A DNA stretch of 64,000 nucleotides from Paucilactobacillus vaccinostercus DSM 20634 (GCF_001436295.1 NZ_AYYY01000007.1:27213-91212), one strand, 5' to 3'; positions 1 through 8,690 are shown, numbered from the stretch's first letter. Notes: generated by a model not told the origin, from the sequence alone. Numbers and translations: made by a program.

Positions 1-491
1 CCGGGTTCAATTTTCAATCTGGGTGTTGCTAATCTGGGCGTCGCAAGTTGTGGATCTAGTCCTCCCAGATAGACAAACCCGGGTAAAAAACCCAGCATGT
101 AAATCAGATAGTTGGGTTGGCAATGACGTTTAACAACTTCTCTCGGTGTCAATTTGGCATGATTAGCAACATTCTTCAAATCAGGACCAAAATCTTTCCC
201 ATAACAAACTGGAATATGCACGATACGAATTGCCTGCGTTTGAAGCGTAGATGCTTTCAATGATGCCTGATGAATCACACGCTTCAACTGTTCAAACGTC
301 ACCAGTATCGGATCATAAAATACCGTCAACGTTCGAAAAGCTGGAACAAACCCAGTAATTCCAGTCTGTTGCATAGACCGCAAATTTTCTTGAAGTTGCT
401 GAATCGAACGATTAATTTGTGGGTCAACACGATTGCTAAACGTAACATTAATCGCACAGTCTCCAGCTGGATATAATTTATATTCGTCCAA
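1..491 (-). CDS. pxpB: 5-oxoprolinase subunit B (KipI/PxpB family), 3' end outside window
   Basis: Only the first 163 codons are present; the gene runs off the left edge. The start is a TTG (489-491) seven bases after GAGGTG. The protein begins LDEYKLYPAGDCAINVTF and later has the run YLIYMLGFLPGFVYLGGLDP typical of the cyclophilin-like PxpB/KipI family (allophanate hydrolase subunit 1 fold). In the PxpABC complex this family cleaves 5-oxoproline (pyroglutamate) to glutamate using ATP; the Bacillus homologue KipI inhibits the sporulation kinase KinA. Family members are about 230 residues, so roughly 70 are missing. PxpC and PxpA would be expected just to the left. The family call is firm; the physiological role is inferred from the family. 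Confidence 0.85.
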   Translation of the reverse strand, partial: MDEYKLYPAGDCAINVTFSNRVDPQINRSIQQLQENLRSMQQTGITGFVPAFRTLTVFYDPILVTFEQLKRVIHQASLKASTLQTQAIRIVHIPVCYGKDFGPDLKNVANHAKLTPREVVKRHCQPNYLIYMLGFLPGFVYLGGLDPQLATPRLATPRLKIEP

Positions 492-798
492 TTGTTATCA
501 CCTCATTTATCAACATTAAAAAAACATTAGAGAAAAGTTTAACATATTTTGATTAATAAAGCAGTTTACGATTCGATACAATCGTAAAAATGCAACGATT
601 ACATATCACTTTTATTTATAATCGAATGTTTAAAATAAAACTAATCACGGTAATTGCTTAACTATTTAAAGTAAAGACACCCTTTTACTTTAGAAATAAC
701 TTAAATCATCAATTAATTATCTCTATAACTATAGTTAATAAAAATGAGAGGGTTTTAACCTCTCATGATATTGAATTGACCTATTTAATTATCAGCTT
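492..798. promoter_or_regulatory. AT-rich intergenic region with inverted repeat (565-588) upstream of pxpB
   Basis: This 307-bp gap holds the upstream region of the leftward pxpB gene and the terminator of the purine permease. A perfect inverted repeat with 9-bp arms TTTACGATT (565-573) and AATCGTAAA (580-588) around the centre CGATAC lies about 75 bp before the pxpB start, and a third ACGATT follows at 595-600. This is the geometry of an operator. The cognate regulator is not in the window. I see no convincing -35/-10 pair and no additional gene. Confidence 0.4.
744..766 (-). terminator. Intrinsic terminator of the purine permease gene
   Basis: On the minus strand an 8-bp stem ATGAGAGG/CCTCTCAT with a 7-nt loop is followed at once by TTTTTATT. 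It lies 33 bp past the stop codon of the permease gene. Confidence 0.85.
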
Positions 799-2124
799 TT
801 AAACTAACGGGTGCCGTTTAGGCATTACCAAATTTAGAATAATTGCAGCAACTGCTGCCACTGCAATTGGGGAACCCAGTAAATATTGTACCATTTGGGG
901 TGCCTCATTCATCACTTTTGATGGTAGTAAAACTAACGCAATCGTCAGAATAATTGGTAACCCAATCACGTAGAGGTCACTTTCGTTAGTTTTCAAGCGC
1001 CGAATCACATTTAACCCATTAAGCATAATGGTGACACAAATGATTGCAAATACCCCACCAATAACAGCAGCTGGAATCGCTGAAAGAAACGCAGAGACCT
1101 TACTAAAGAAGCCGAGTAAGATAAACCATAGTCCTGCAGCAATGAAAACCCGTTTACTGGCGATTCCCGTAATTGAAATGACACCAGCGTTAGTAGAATA
1201 ACCCGTAACAGGTGTTGTTCCAGACAGTGCCGCAACCAAACAACTAATTCCTTCACCAATAATCCCGCGGTTCCACTGCTTGTCAGTAATCTTATGATCA
1301 ATAACCGCGCCCATCGCAAACCAAGTTCCGGTCGTTTCTGTCGTTAAAATTGCATAGATAATAATGAAGGTAAGGGTTGCGGATAACGAAAAATGGACAC
1401 CGTAATGAAAAATCGTACGGCTTGGTAGGCCAAACCAAGGGGCTGAGCTGACGGTCTGCCAGTCAAACCGGCCCATCAAAGCGGCAACACCAGAGCCAAC
1501 CAACAACGCTAATATAATAGAACCCGTTTTGAAAACTCGTTGAAGCTGTGGAAAGCGAATACTAATTGCCACGGCCACCAGCAAGGTCAAAGCCGTAATT
1601 GAAGCTAACAAAATATTTTGATTAACATTGCCACTTGCTTCGAAAACATTGTCATTCAGGGCTGATGGAATTAATGATAATCCCACGCATGTAATAATCG
1701 TACCACCAACAATTGCCGGTACGAGCGCGGAAATAATTTTCTGGAACATTCCGCTAAGCCCTAACACGATCAATAACAGTGCACCAATAATGGAAGCTCC
1801 GATTAAAGTTCCCATCCCTTGATTAACACCCCCAGAAGCCAACACTATTCCAGCTGCCGCCCCCAATGGTACAAATGACGGTCCCTGAGAAACCGGCATC
1901 TTCATAAACAGCCATGTTTGAATAATCGTCCCAATTCCGGCCGCCAAGAAGGTGGATTGCAGCAAGCCCGATGTATCTGCCGCTCCCATTGATAGCGCAC
2001 CAGCCAAAATTACCGGTGGCACATAAACATCCATAGCCAATACATGCTGCAGGCCAAGCAAGCCAGCTTGACTGGTTTTGATTTTATCATCTGGTCCAAT
2101 TAAAATTCCGTTTTCAACTTCCAT
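799..2124 (-). CDS. NCS2/NAT family purine (xanthine/guanine-type) permease
   Basis: Polytopic membrane protein of 441 residues that imports a nucleobase with protons. The signature of the nucleobase-ascorbate transporter family is visible as STNAGVISITG (N-x-G-x4-T-G), and the N-terminal part has the usual GLLGLQHVLAMDVYVPPVI segment. The start was placed at ATG 2122-2124, seven bases after GGAGAG; a longer frame reaches 2187 but overlaps the deaminase gene and has no ribosome binding site. It lies 13 bp downstream of guanine deaminase in one operon, which suggests that the substrate is guanine, xanthine or hypoxanthine rather than uracil. Exact specificity is inferred from context. Confidence 0.88.
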   Translation of the reverse strand: MEVENGILIGPDDKIKTSQAGLLGLQHVLAMDVYVPPVILAGALSMGAADTSGLLQSTFLAAGIGTIIQTWLFMKMPVSQGPSFVPLGAAAGIVLASGGVNQGMGTLIGASIIGALLLIVLGLSGMFQKIISALVPAIVGGTIITCVGLSLIPSALNDNVFEASGNVNQNILLASITALTLLVAVAISIRFPQLQRVFKTGSIILALLVGSGVAALMGRFDWQTVSSAPWFGLPSRTIFHYGVHFSLSATLTFIIIYAILTTETTGTWFAMGAVIDHKITDKQWNRGIIGEGISCLVAALSGTTPVTGYSTNAGVISITGIASKRVFIAAGLWFILLGFFSKVSAFLSAIPAAVIGGVFAIICVTIMLNGLNVIRRLKTNESDLYVIGLPIILTIALVLLPSKVMNEAPQMVQYLLGSPIAVAAVAAIILNLVMPKRHPLV

Positions 2125-2137
2125 GTCAATTCTCTCC

Positions 2138-3475
2138 CTAATTTTGATATACCAAGGTTCCACCAATGAAAACTTGTTTAATATCACTACGCTCTGTTTG
2201 GTAAATTAGCTGTTCAAAGATATCGTCAGCTTGCGTTTCGATTAAACTAGTCCGTTTATTGATGACCTGCATATCTGCTTTACAGCCGACCTTGATCGCG
2301 CCAGCATTTAAATGTAGCGCTTTAGCACCGCCTAACGTTGCCAGATAAAACGCATTTTTAATTGAAATTCGTGAATCAGTAACCCCACGATGATCCGCAA
2401 CAATGGTCTGATCAACACCATCTTCCAGCATTTGGGAGGCCATTACCGCCTGCTGCATATTACGGTACAAACTTGGTGAATAACCGCCAGAAATATCGGT
2501 TCCCAAGCCCACTTTATTACCGTTTTTCAAGATTCGTTTTGTTGGTAACACCGCATTACCGAAAAAGGCGTTAGAGATTGGGCAATGGGCGATGGCCGTA
2601 CCCCGAGCCTTAAACAAATCAACATCATCATGATCGAGCATTGTCGTATGAGCCATCACAGAGCGCTCCGTTAACAGGCCAAAATGGTCAAGGACTTGAG
2701 CATCCGTCATTTTGAAGCGCGCCATTGCGTATCCATGTTCCCAATCACTTTCGCTACAATGTGACTGGATCGGCAAATCATATTTATGCGCCAAACGCCC
2801 CAGTCCCGCCAATAAATCGTCGGTGCAGCTGGGAACAAATCTTGGGGTGATTACCGGAACCAAGGTTCCACCAACTTTAGATTGTAGCTCTTGGATCGCA
2901 AAAATAAATTCTTCAGTGTTCAGCAGAGCTTGTTTTGCGGACAAATCGCGATAGTATTCCGGTGTCTGATCTGGGTTATCCATCGCCACTTTGCCAATAT
3001 ATCCTCGTAATCCGAGTTGTGCACACTGCTTGGCCAGTAATAAATTGGACTCATTAAAAATTGTGCCGAAAAACATGACGGTTGTCGTCCCATTAGCCAG
3101 CAGTTCCATAATAAGTTGTGAATAGACTCGTCTAGCAAAATTAACATCACTAAATTTTGCTTCCAGTGGAAATGTGTATGTATTTAGCCACTCATTCAGT
3201 GGTCGATCTAATGCGAGTCCTGCTTGTGCCCACTGTGGCGCATGAACGTGTAGGTCGATAAGCCCTGGTAAAATATATTGAGAATCGGAGAGCCGAGTTA
3301 ATATATTTTGTGCCTCCGCCTGTCGTCGAACTTCTCCAAACTTTGGATCGTCATGATTAACGATTCGACTGATAATTCCCTCCGAATCAATGCAGATAAG
3401 TGCATCTTGATTAAAGTCAACCTGATCACAATCTCGTGCCGTAAAGTAAGAACCTTCGATTACCTGTGAGATCAT
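2138..3475 (-). CDS. guaD: Guanine deaminase (amidohydrolase family)
   Basis: Predicted to hydrolyse guanine to xanthine and ammonia in the cytoplasm, a purine salvage and nitrogen scavenging step. The amidohydrolase metal ligands are readable: HVH in PGLIDLHVHAPQW, then SHCSESDWEHG, MAHTTMLDHDD and GLGTDISGGY. The segment LNEWLNTYTFPLEAKF after the HxH motif is characteristic of guanine deaminases rather than of chlorohydrolases. The length of 445 residues is normal. The gene is first in an operon with the NCS2 permease, behind a promoter with PurBox-like sites. An 8-oxoguanine or related deaminase activity is the main alternative. Confidence 0.9.
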   Translation of the reverse strand: MISQVIEGSYFTARDCDQVDFNQDALICIDSEGIISRIVNHDDPKFGEVRRQAEAQNILTRLSDSQYILPGLIDLHVHAPQWAQAGLALDRPLNEWLNTYTFPLEAKFSDVNFARRVYSQLIMELLANGTTTVMFFGTIFNESNLLLAKQCAQLGLRGYIGKVAMDNPDQTPEYYRDLSAKQALLNTEEFIFAIQELQSKVGGTLVPVITPRFVPSCTDDLLAGLGRLAHKYDLPIQSHCSESDWEHGYAMARFKMTDAQVLDHFGLLTERSVMAHTTMLDHDDVDLFKARGTAIAHCPISNAFFGNAVLPTKRILKNGNKVGLGTDISGGYSPSLYRNMQQAVMASQMLEDGVDQTIVADHRGVTDSRISIKNAFYLATLGGAKALHLNAGAIKVGCKADMQVINKRTSLIETQADDIFEQLIYQTERSDIKQVFIGGTLVYQN

Positions 3476-3494
3476 TATAGTGAATTCCTCTCCA

Positions 3495-3566
3495 TCACGA
3501 ACAAATTTTTAAAGCATCACTAGTATAACACGAACTTTATTTGAAGTTAACCATAAATTTGTTCGT
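3495..3566 (-). promoter_or_regulatory. guaD promoter with three PurBox-like CGAAC sites
   Basis: Minus-strand promoter TTAACT (3545-3550), 17 bp, TATACT (3522-3527). CGAAC cores occur at 498-502 (+3000) and 531-535 (+3000) on the plus strand, and reversed as GTTCG at 3561-3565. The pair 3531/3565 is convergent with 25 nt between cores, close to the inverted PurBox spacing known for Gram-positive PurR. The outer copies also form a 12-bp inverted repeat, ACGAACAAATTT/AAATTTGTTCGT. PurR control of guanine uptake and deamination is inferred. Confidence 0.6.
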
Positions 3567-3586
3567 ATTTAAAATAAGCAAAAAAA

Positions 3587-3606
3587 GAAAGGACGTTAGT
3601 CCCTTC
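3587..3606 (-). terminator. Terminator of the kdu/kdg operon
   Basis: Minus-strand hairpin GAAGGGAC/GTCCTTTC (one G-U pair) with loop TAAC followed by seven T residues. It begins two bases past the eda stop codon and closes the kduI-kduD-kdgK-eda transcript. Confidence 0.85.
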
Positions 3607-3607
3607 C

Positions 3608-4261
3608 CTACTGCTCAGAATTTAATTTAATTGTTCGGTATTTCGCAATATAATCATGTGCTCGCTCAGTCACTCGAGCATAGTCACCGACGTCGGCAGG
3701 TGCTGTGATTCCACGACCCGCACCAACTACTGACGCACCAGATTGAAACCACTGACCCATGTTTTTAAGATCAACACCTCCGGAAGGCATCACGTTTAAA
3801 TAAGGAAATGGTCCATGGTAGGCTGCAATTGTTGCCGGTCCCGCAAGTTCACCCGGAAATAGTTTAACCATTTCCGAACCATATTTCAGTGCCGTTTGTG
3901 CTTCAGTAATCGTATACGTCCCAGGAACGTATGGGACTTGATAAAGATTACACATCAACGCAACTTCCTTGTCAAAAGCCGGACTCACAATAAAGTTTGC
4001 CCCCGCAATAATTGCTAATCGCGCCGATGTTGCATCCAATACCGTTCCCGCACCTATCAACACGTTGGTTCCAGCATATTTATCGACCAACTGTGCAATT
4101 ACCGCGTCAGCACGTGGCACGCTGTAGGTCAGCTCAATGCCAGTAACATCGCCAGCGATAACTGCATCTGCGATCTTAATTGCTTCCGGATCATTATCAG
4201 CACGAATGACGCAAATGACACCTGTATCAATCATTCGTTGTAGCAATTTAGCTCTTTTCAT
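3608..4261 (-). CDS. eda: 2-keto-3-deoxy-6-phosphogluconate (KDPG/KHG) aldolase
   Basis: Class I aldolase that splits KDPG into pyruvate and glyceraldehyde-3-phosphate, the last step of uronate breakdown. Of 217 residues, the conserved glutamate is seen in GIELTYSV and the Schiff-base lysine in EMVKLFPG; GAGTVL and MPSGGV, typical of the KDPG aldolase barrel, are also present. Its ATG overlaps the stop of kdgK by four bases (ATGA), so the two are translationally coupled. Confidence 0.93.
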   Translation of the reverse strand: MKRAKLLQRMIDTGVICVIRADNDPEAIKIADAVIAGDVTGIELTYSVPRADAVIAQLVDKYAGTNVLIGAGTVLDATSARLAIIAGANFIVSPAFDKEVALMCNLYQVPYVPGTYTITEAQTALKYGSEMVKLFPGELAGPATIAAYHGPFPYLNVMPSGGVDLKNMGQWFQSGASVVGAGRGITAPADVGDYARVTERAHDYIAKYRTIKLNSEQ

Positions 4262-5232
4262 AGTTTGGCGATCCTCCCACCGACATGCTGTCGGTAAAAA
4301 TTTTCCAACTGTTCTTTTGTGGGATAGCCATCATTGTCACCATGGCTCATGACCGCCATCGCCCCAATAGCACATCCCCGTTTCGCAGCATCGATCATCG
4401 ACATATTCTCTAATAGTGCTGTAATCACGCCTGTTGCAAACCCATCCCCAGCACCAACTGTGTCTACAACTGATTCAATCGGGTAGCCACTCACTTTGAT
4501 TCCGGCACCATTTCGATCAACGACAACCGCACCACTGGGTCCCATCTTAATGATTACGGTTGTGGTTACGACACTTTGATTGAAATAAAATTGAGCAATT
4601 TCGGCTGGGTCCGTTAATCCAGTTAAAATTTTAGCTTCATTTAGTCCTGGGATAACAATTTGTGCCTGACTGGCCAAGTTATTGGTCACCTGAATCATAT
4701 CTTCAGTACTTTGCCACAGTGTGGGCCGCAAGTTAGGATCAAAGATCACTGGAATTTGATGTTCATTCAGTTGCTGATTTAATCGCTTGTAGACGGCTAA
4801 ATCATGTTCGGACAACGCCGCAAAGATCCCAGATAAGTGGGCCAATCGCAGGTCATTGAAATTAATGTTGTCCAGTACCGACGACGAAAAATGGGCCGCA
4901 GCTGAATCACGACGAAAATAGGCAATTTCCGGATCACCGTGACTAACTAATTGTTTTAAATAAAATCCCGTCCAGTGATCGGGATCCGTCAATAAATAGG
5001 TCGTAGCGATTCCGTTATCTTTAATTTCTCGACTAAGATATTTACCGAATGGGTCATCCCCCACCGCAGATACGTACTCAACACGGTGTGCCAATCGTGC
5101 AACCCCAATCGCGACATTCAGTTCTGCACCTGCCGAATATTTTGAAAAATGTGTTGCTTGATCAAGCGTTACATCCTCTTCATCTGACGCAAAGAGGACC
5201 ATTGGCTCCCCAATCGTTAATAATTCAGTCAC
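4258..5232 (-). CDS. kdgK: 2-keto-3-deoxygluconate kinase (PfkB family)
   Basis: Phosphorylates 2-keto-3-deoxygluconate with ATP to give KDPG. It begins with the PfkB-type LLTIGEPMVLFAS and has the second PfkB signature DTVGAGDGFATG, with the catalytic aspartate in GAGD, near residues 250-265. The start is GTG five bases after AGGGA. It sits between kduD (41-bp gap) and eda (4-bp overlap). The order kduI, kduD, kdgK, eda supports KDG kinase over ribokinase or fructokinase. Confidence 0.92.
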   Translation of the reverse strand: MTELLTIGEPMVLFASDEEDVTLDQATHFSKYSAGAELNVAIGVARLAHRVEYVSAVGDDPFGKYLSREIKDNGIATTYLLTDPDHWTGFYLKQLVSHGDPEIAYFRRDSAAAHFSSSVLDNINFNDLRLAHLSGIFAALSEHDLAVYKRLNQQLNEHQIPVIFDPNLRPTLWQSTEDMIQVTNNLASQAQIVIPGLNEAKILTGLTDPAEIAQFYFNQSVVTTTVIIKMGPSGAVVVDRNGAGIKVSGYPIESVVDTVGAGDGFATGVITALLENMSMIDAAKRGCAIGAMAVMSHGDNDGYPTKEQLENFYRQHVGGRIAKL

Positions 5233-5273
5233 GTCTTTCCCTCGCTTTAGTCTATAAAGTCTCTGATATGATC

Positions 5274-6089
5274 TTACCTTACTAGATAGCCACCATCAAC
5301 TGGAATTACCGCACCATTAATGTAGTTAGACGCATTACTTGCCAGATAAACGGCAATGCCCATCAGTTCGTATGGTTCACCCCAGTGTCCAGCGGCAATC
5401 CGGCCAAGAATTTCATTATTTCTAGACTCATCAGCCCGAATTGGCGCCGTATTCGCCGTCTTAATATATCCAGGTGCAATTGCATTAACCTGCACATTGT
5501 AGGCTGCCATTTCGCTGGCAAACGCCTTCGTCAATCCCGCAACACCGTGCTTGGCTGCGGTATAGGATGGAATAAACTTACCACCCTGGAAAGAAAGCAT
5601 TGAACCAATGTTGATAATCTTACCAGACTTTTGTTTTGCAAAGACTTTGGATGCCGCCAAAGACAACCGGTAAACCGCCGACAAGTTAATTGCAATGACA
5701 CGATCCCAGTCTTCATCCTTAGACTCCAGAATTGGATTTCGCTTAATCATTCCGGCATTGTTGACCAAAATGTCGAGATGACCAAATAGTTCTAGTGCTT
5801 TTGCAACAACCTTGGGGGCAATGCCATCTTCCGTTAAATCAGCTTGATAAAATTCAACTCGCTGCCCTTTTTCTTCAATCAACTTTCTGGTTTCATCACG
5901 ACCCTGTGTTCCGTGATTAACCACTAAAATATCGGCCCCAGCTTCGGCCAGCGCGACAGCATAGCCTTGTCCAAGTCCAGTATTACCACCAGTCACGATC
6001 GCAACCTTACCCTTTAAACTGAACCAGTCCATTTTAAACTGTTGAAGTGCCTCTGAATTATGATTAATTTCTTCTTGTGATTGTGCCAT
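5274..6089 (-). CDS. kduD: 2-deoxy-D-gluconate 3-dehydrogenase / KduD short-chain dehydrogenase
   Basis: NAD-dependent short-chain dehydrogenase that reduces 2,5-diketo-3-deoxygluconate (DKII) to 2-keto-3-deoxygluconate. The Rossmann motif TGGNTGLGQG, the NNAG motif, the catalytic serine (NIGSML) and YTAAK (YxxxK) are all visible. The ATG at 6087-6089 has GGGAG nine bases upstream; a TTG three codons earlier directly abuts that Shine-Dalgarno and was rejected. The product is 271 residues, with an N-terminal extension of about 25 residues before the Rossmann fold. It is 26 bp downstream of kduI. Confidence 0.9.
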   Translation of the reverse strand: MAQSQEEINHNSEALQQFKMDWFSLKGKVAIVTGGNTGLGQGYAVALAEAGADILVVNHGTQGRDETRKLIEEKGQRVEFYQADLTEDGIAPKVVAKALELFGHLDILVNNAGMIKRNPILESKDEDWDRVIAINLSAVYRLSLAASKVFAKQKSGKIINIGSMLSFQGGKFIPSYTAAKHGVAGLTKAFASEMAAYNVQVNAIAPGYIKTANTAPIRADESRNNEILGRIAAGHWGEPYELMGIAVYLASNASNYINGAVIPVDGGYLVR

Positions 6090-6115
6090 TTTCTTCAACT
6101 CCCATCACCCTTAGT

Positions 6116-6961
6116 CTAGCGAAGATCATGCATATCCACGGCATCCATATCATCGTATGTTTGATTTTCGCCGCACATTGCCCAAATAAACGCATAGTTA
6201 GTCGTACCAACCCCGCAATGAATGGAATAGCTTGGATTAACGACAGCTTGTTCCGGTTCCAACCAAATATGCTTCGTATTTTCTGGGGTTCCCATAAAGT
6301 GCGAGACCCGAGTATCGGCTGAACCAAACTCAAGGTATAAGTATGTTTCCATCCGTCGTGCATGAGTATGTGCTGGCATCGTATTCCATGAATTACCAGG
6401 TTCCAACACAGTATATCCCATCTGAAGTTGACAAGTATCCATGATCGAAGCATCAATATATTTATGAATCGTCCGCTTATTCATATGTTCTTGATCCCCC
6501 ATCGGCATCGCAATTGAATCCTTATAAGCTAATTTCTTGGTCGGATACGTTTTATGTGCCGGTGTGGATACAACGTAAAATTTGGCTGGATGTACTTGAT
6601 CGACCGATTCAAAACAGACGTGCTTCGTCCCCATTCCAACGTAATAGCCATCATGCGGTTCAATTGTCTGGCGATCCCCATCAATGGTGACAATTCCTTG
6701 ACCGCCAACATTAATGAAACCTAATTCACGACGTTGCAGGAAATAATCAACACCCAAGTCTTTATCTAAAATAATCTCCAACGGTTGGGTAACCGGCGTG
6801 ACACCACCAAAAATCATCCGATCATTATAGGTATAGGTCAACAGAATATCGCCGGGATTGAAAATTTTTTCCATCAAAAATTCTTGCCTCATTTGATCCG
6901 TATTGTAATGATCAATATCCTCAGGACTATGTGCATACTTCGTAACCATGCTAAATGACAT
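6116..6961 (-). CDS. kduI: 5-keto-4-deoxyuronate isomerase
   Basis: Zinc cupin isomerase converting 5-keto-4-deoxyuronate (DKI), formed from unsaturated uronates of pectin or glycosaminoglycans, to 2,5-diketo-3-deoxygluconate. The recognisable stretches are YAHSPEDI, FINVGGQG, GYYVGMGTKHVCFES, the metal-site run MPAHTHARRMETYLY and IHCGVGTTNYAF. The ATG at 6959-6961 follows GGAGG by eight bases; an ATG five codons upstream overlaps that Shine-Dalgarno. It is the first gene of the operon. No uronyl hydrolase, lyase or transporter for unsaturated oligosaccharides is in the window. Confidence 0.93.
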   Translation of the reverse strand: MSFSMVTKYAHSPEDIDHYNTDQMRQEFLMEKIFNPGDILLTYTYNDRMIFGGVTPVTQPLEIILDKDLGVDYFLQRRELGFINVGGQGIVTIDGDRQTIEPHDGYYVGMGTKHVCFESVDQVHPAKFYVVSTPAHKTYPTKKLAYKDSIAMPMGDQEHMNKRTIHKYIDASIMDTCQLQMGYTVLEPGNSWNTMPAHTHARRMETYLYLEFGSADTRVSHFMGTPENTKHIWLEPEQAVVNPSYSIHCGVGTTNYAFIWAMCGENQTYDDMDAVDMHDLR

Positions 6962-6987
6962 TATTAATTCCTCCATTTTCTTATATG

Positions 6988-7044
6988 GAAATTCAAATTT
7001 CTTTTTTACGGTTATAGAATAGAACGCTTACATCAAAAATGCAA
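6988..7044 (-). promoter_or_regulatory. kduI promoter with dyad operator candidate
   Basis: Minus-strand promoter TTGCAT (7039-7044), 17 bp, TATTCT (7016-7021). The spacer contains TGTAAGCGTT, a partial cre half. Just downstream lies a dyad with arms GAAATT/AATTTC (6988-7001), which would block elongation or initiation if bound. The adjacent IclR-family protein is the obvious candidate regulator (inference). Confidence 0.5.
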
Positions 7045-7062
7045 CTCTTTTAAAATACTTAG

Positions 7063-7827
7063 TTACTTGTTTTTGCTTAGTCGTCCTTCAATTCGTTGTT
7101 TGGCTTTCATTAATTCTTGAATGATTAAGTTGCGATACTGCGGCGTAACTCGAAATTTGGGGACACTAATACTCATTGCCCCCAGTAGTTGATCATTTTC
7201 ACATAAGGTAGTCGCAACACAAAAACAATCTTTCTCCTGTTCTTCATCGTCAATTGCGTATCCAATCAACTGTGCTTGATGAACAGAGCGCCGCAACTGC
7301 ATTTCATCCGTAATTGTAAAGTCAGTAAACGGTACTAATTTCGTTACACTTAAATAATGCGCCAACGCCGTCTCGTCGAAGGTCGCAAGCATCGCCTTTC
7401 CCATCCCCGAGCTATATAATTCTCTGGCAATCCCAACTTTGGATGTCATAAAAATATTTTGATGCTGCGGTTCCATTTTTCGAACATAAACCGCCTTATT
7501 GTTCTCCAAAACTGATAGATGAATTGTCTCGTCAATCTTGGCCTGTAACCGATCGAGATCAAGATGTGTCAGTTCAATCAAGTCCGTTGCCCCAGTCTGA
7601 ACTTGTCCAAATTGAATTAATTTTGCGCCGAGGTGAAATCGTTTATTCGTATCGCTTTTAGTCACATAATGCATGTGGCTTAATGTCGTTAAAATTTTAG
7701 AAACTGTTGAGGCTGAAATACCTGTGCTAGTCGCGATTTGTTGCAGCGATTTACTTTTGCCATCACTCAAAACATCCAATATTTTATCTGCTTTTAGAAG
7801 AACCGTGCCATACAGTTTATTGCCCAA
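7063..7827 (-). CDS. IclR-family transcriptional regulator (KdgR-like)
   Basis: 254 residues: N-terminal winged helix-turn-helix (LQQIATSTGISASTVSKILTTLS, about residues 25-50), then an IclR effector domain with the typical RELYSSGMGKAML. The start is TTG seven bases after AGGGGG. It lies directly upstream of the ketodeoxyuronate operon on the same strand, so by context it likely senses KDG or a related intermediate, as KdgR does. Effector and sites are inferred. Confidence 0.85.
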   Translation of the reverse strand: MGNKLYGTVLLKADKILDVLSDGKSKSLQQIATSTGISASTVSKILTTLSHMHYVTKSDTNKRFHLGAKLIQFGQVQTGATDLIELTHLDLDRLQAKIDETIHLSVLENNKAVYVRKMEPQHQNIFMTSKVGIARELYSSGMGKAMLATFDETALAHYLSVTKLVPFTDFTITDEMQLRRSVHQAQLIGYAIDDEEQEKDCFCVATTLCENDQLLGAMSISVPKFRVTPQYRNLIIQELMKAKQRIEGRLSKNK

Positions 7828-7989
7828 ATTTTAACCCCCTTCATCGACTTCTTTAACACTTATTATAAATTCTACACTGTTTTAAACCGTTTTCAACTTT
7901 ATTAGTAAAGCGTTAACAATTAGTAAAGAAACCATACTTACATATTCAAATAGGGTATGATAGAAGTAACATTAACGACGGAGGAAATT

Positions 7990-8673
7990 ATGATACTAGA
8001 ACGAGACAACTTCTTCAACTTGAAAAAATCGTCATCTGAAATTCGACAAATTTTGGATGATCATGATTTTAAAGACTTTGAAGATTTTATTAGCTACTAC
8101 CACCTATGCACAGAGGGTGCGAACGAAATTGGCACAAAATTGGAAAATTTAGACAGTGAATTCCAGTTTAAATATGATCACAATCCAATCCACCACATGG
8201 AAGAACGCATCAAAGAAGTGCCGAGTCTTTTTGAAAAAATCAAGCGCAAAGGGTATGACCTAAGCGCTCAGAGTGTTCAAGATAATATTTATGATATTGC
8301 TGGTATCCGTGTAATTACTAACTATCTTGATGATGTTTATTCTGTTGAAAAAATGCTGCTTCAGCAAAGCGACGTCGAGTTGATTCGCCGCCGAGATTAT
8401 ATCAAGGACCCTAAAGCAAGTGGCTATCGCAGTCTGCACATTGTCGTTTCCGTTCCCGTATTTGAAACTCATGGCGTTCAAAATACACCTGTTGAGGTGC
8501 AAATCAGAACCGTTGGCATGGATATGTGGGCAAGTCTTGAACATAAACTACGTTATAAAACAAAAGCCAACCCGACCCTCGTCGATAAATATGGCGAACA
8601 GCTACGGTCCTATTCCGAAGAATTAAACCAAATTGAGCAAAATATGCAGGGAATTTTTCATCATCTGTCCTAA
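7990..8673 (+). CDS. relP: Small alarmone synthetase RelP (single-domain (p)ppGpp synthetase)
   Basis: Makes (p)ppGpp from ATP and GDP/GTP without a hydrolase domain. The RelA/SpoT synthetase fold is shown by DIAGIRVI, PKASGYRSLH, VEVQIRT and MDMWASLEHK. HNPIHHMEERIKEV before the domain resembles YwaC/RelP rather than YjbM/RelQ. I chose ATG 7990 because GGAGG lies five bases before it; the in-frame ATG at 7957 lacks a ribosome binding site and overlaps a possible -10 (TATGAT, 7956-7961). The product is 227 residues. The gene stands alone, divergent from the IclR gene. Confidence 0.88.
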   Translation: MILERDNFFNLKKSSSEIRQILDDHDFKDFEDFISYYHLCTEGANEIGTKLENLDSEFQFKYDHNPIHHMEERIKEVPSLFEKIKRKGYDLSAQSVQDNIYDIAGIRVITNYLDDVYSVEKMLLQQSDVELIRRRDYIKDPKASGYRSLHIVVSVPVFETHGVQNTPVEVQIRTVGMDMWASLEHKLRYKTKANPTLVDKYGEQLRSYSEELNQIEQNMQGIFHHLS

Positions 8674-8690
8674 TTAACATGCCCCACACC

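Noticed and set aside
7957..7989. Longer N terminus for RelP starting at ATG 7957
   Set aside because: No ribosome binding site and overlap with a possible -10; the next ATG at 7990 has GGAGG in place.
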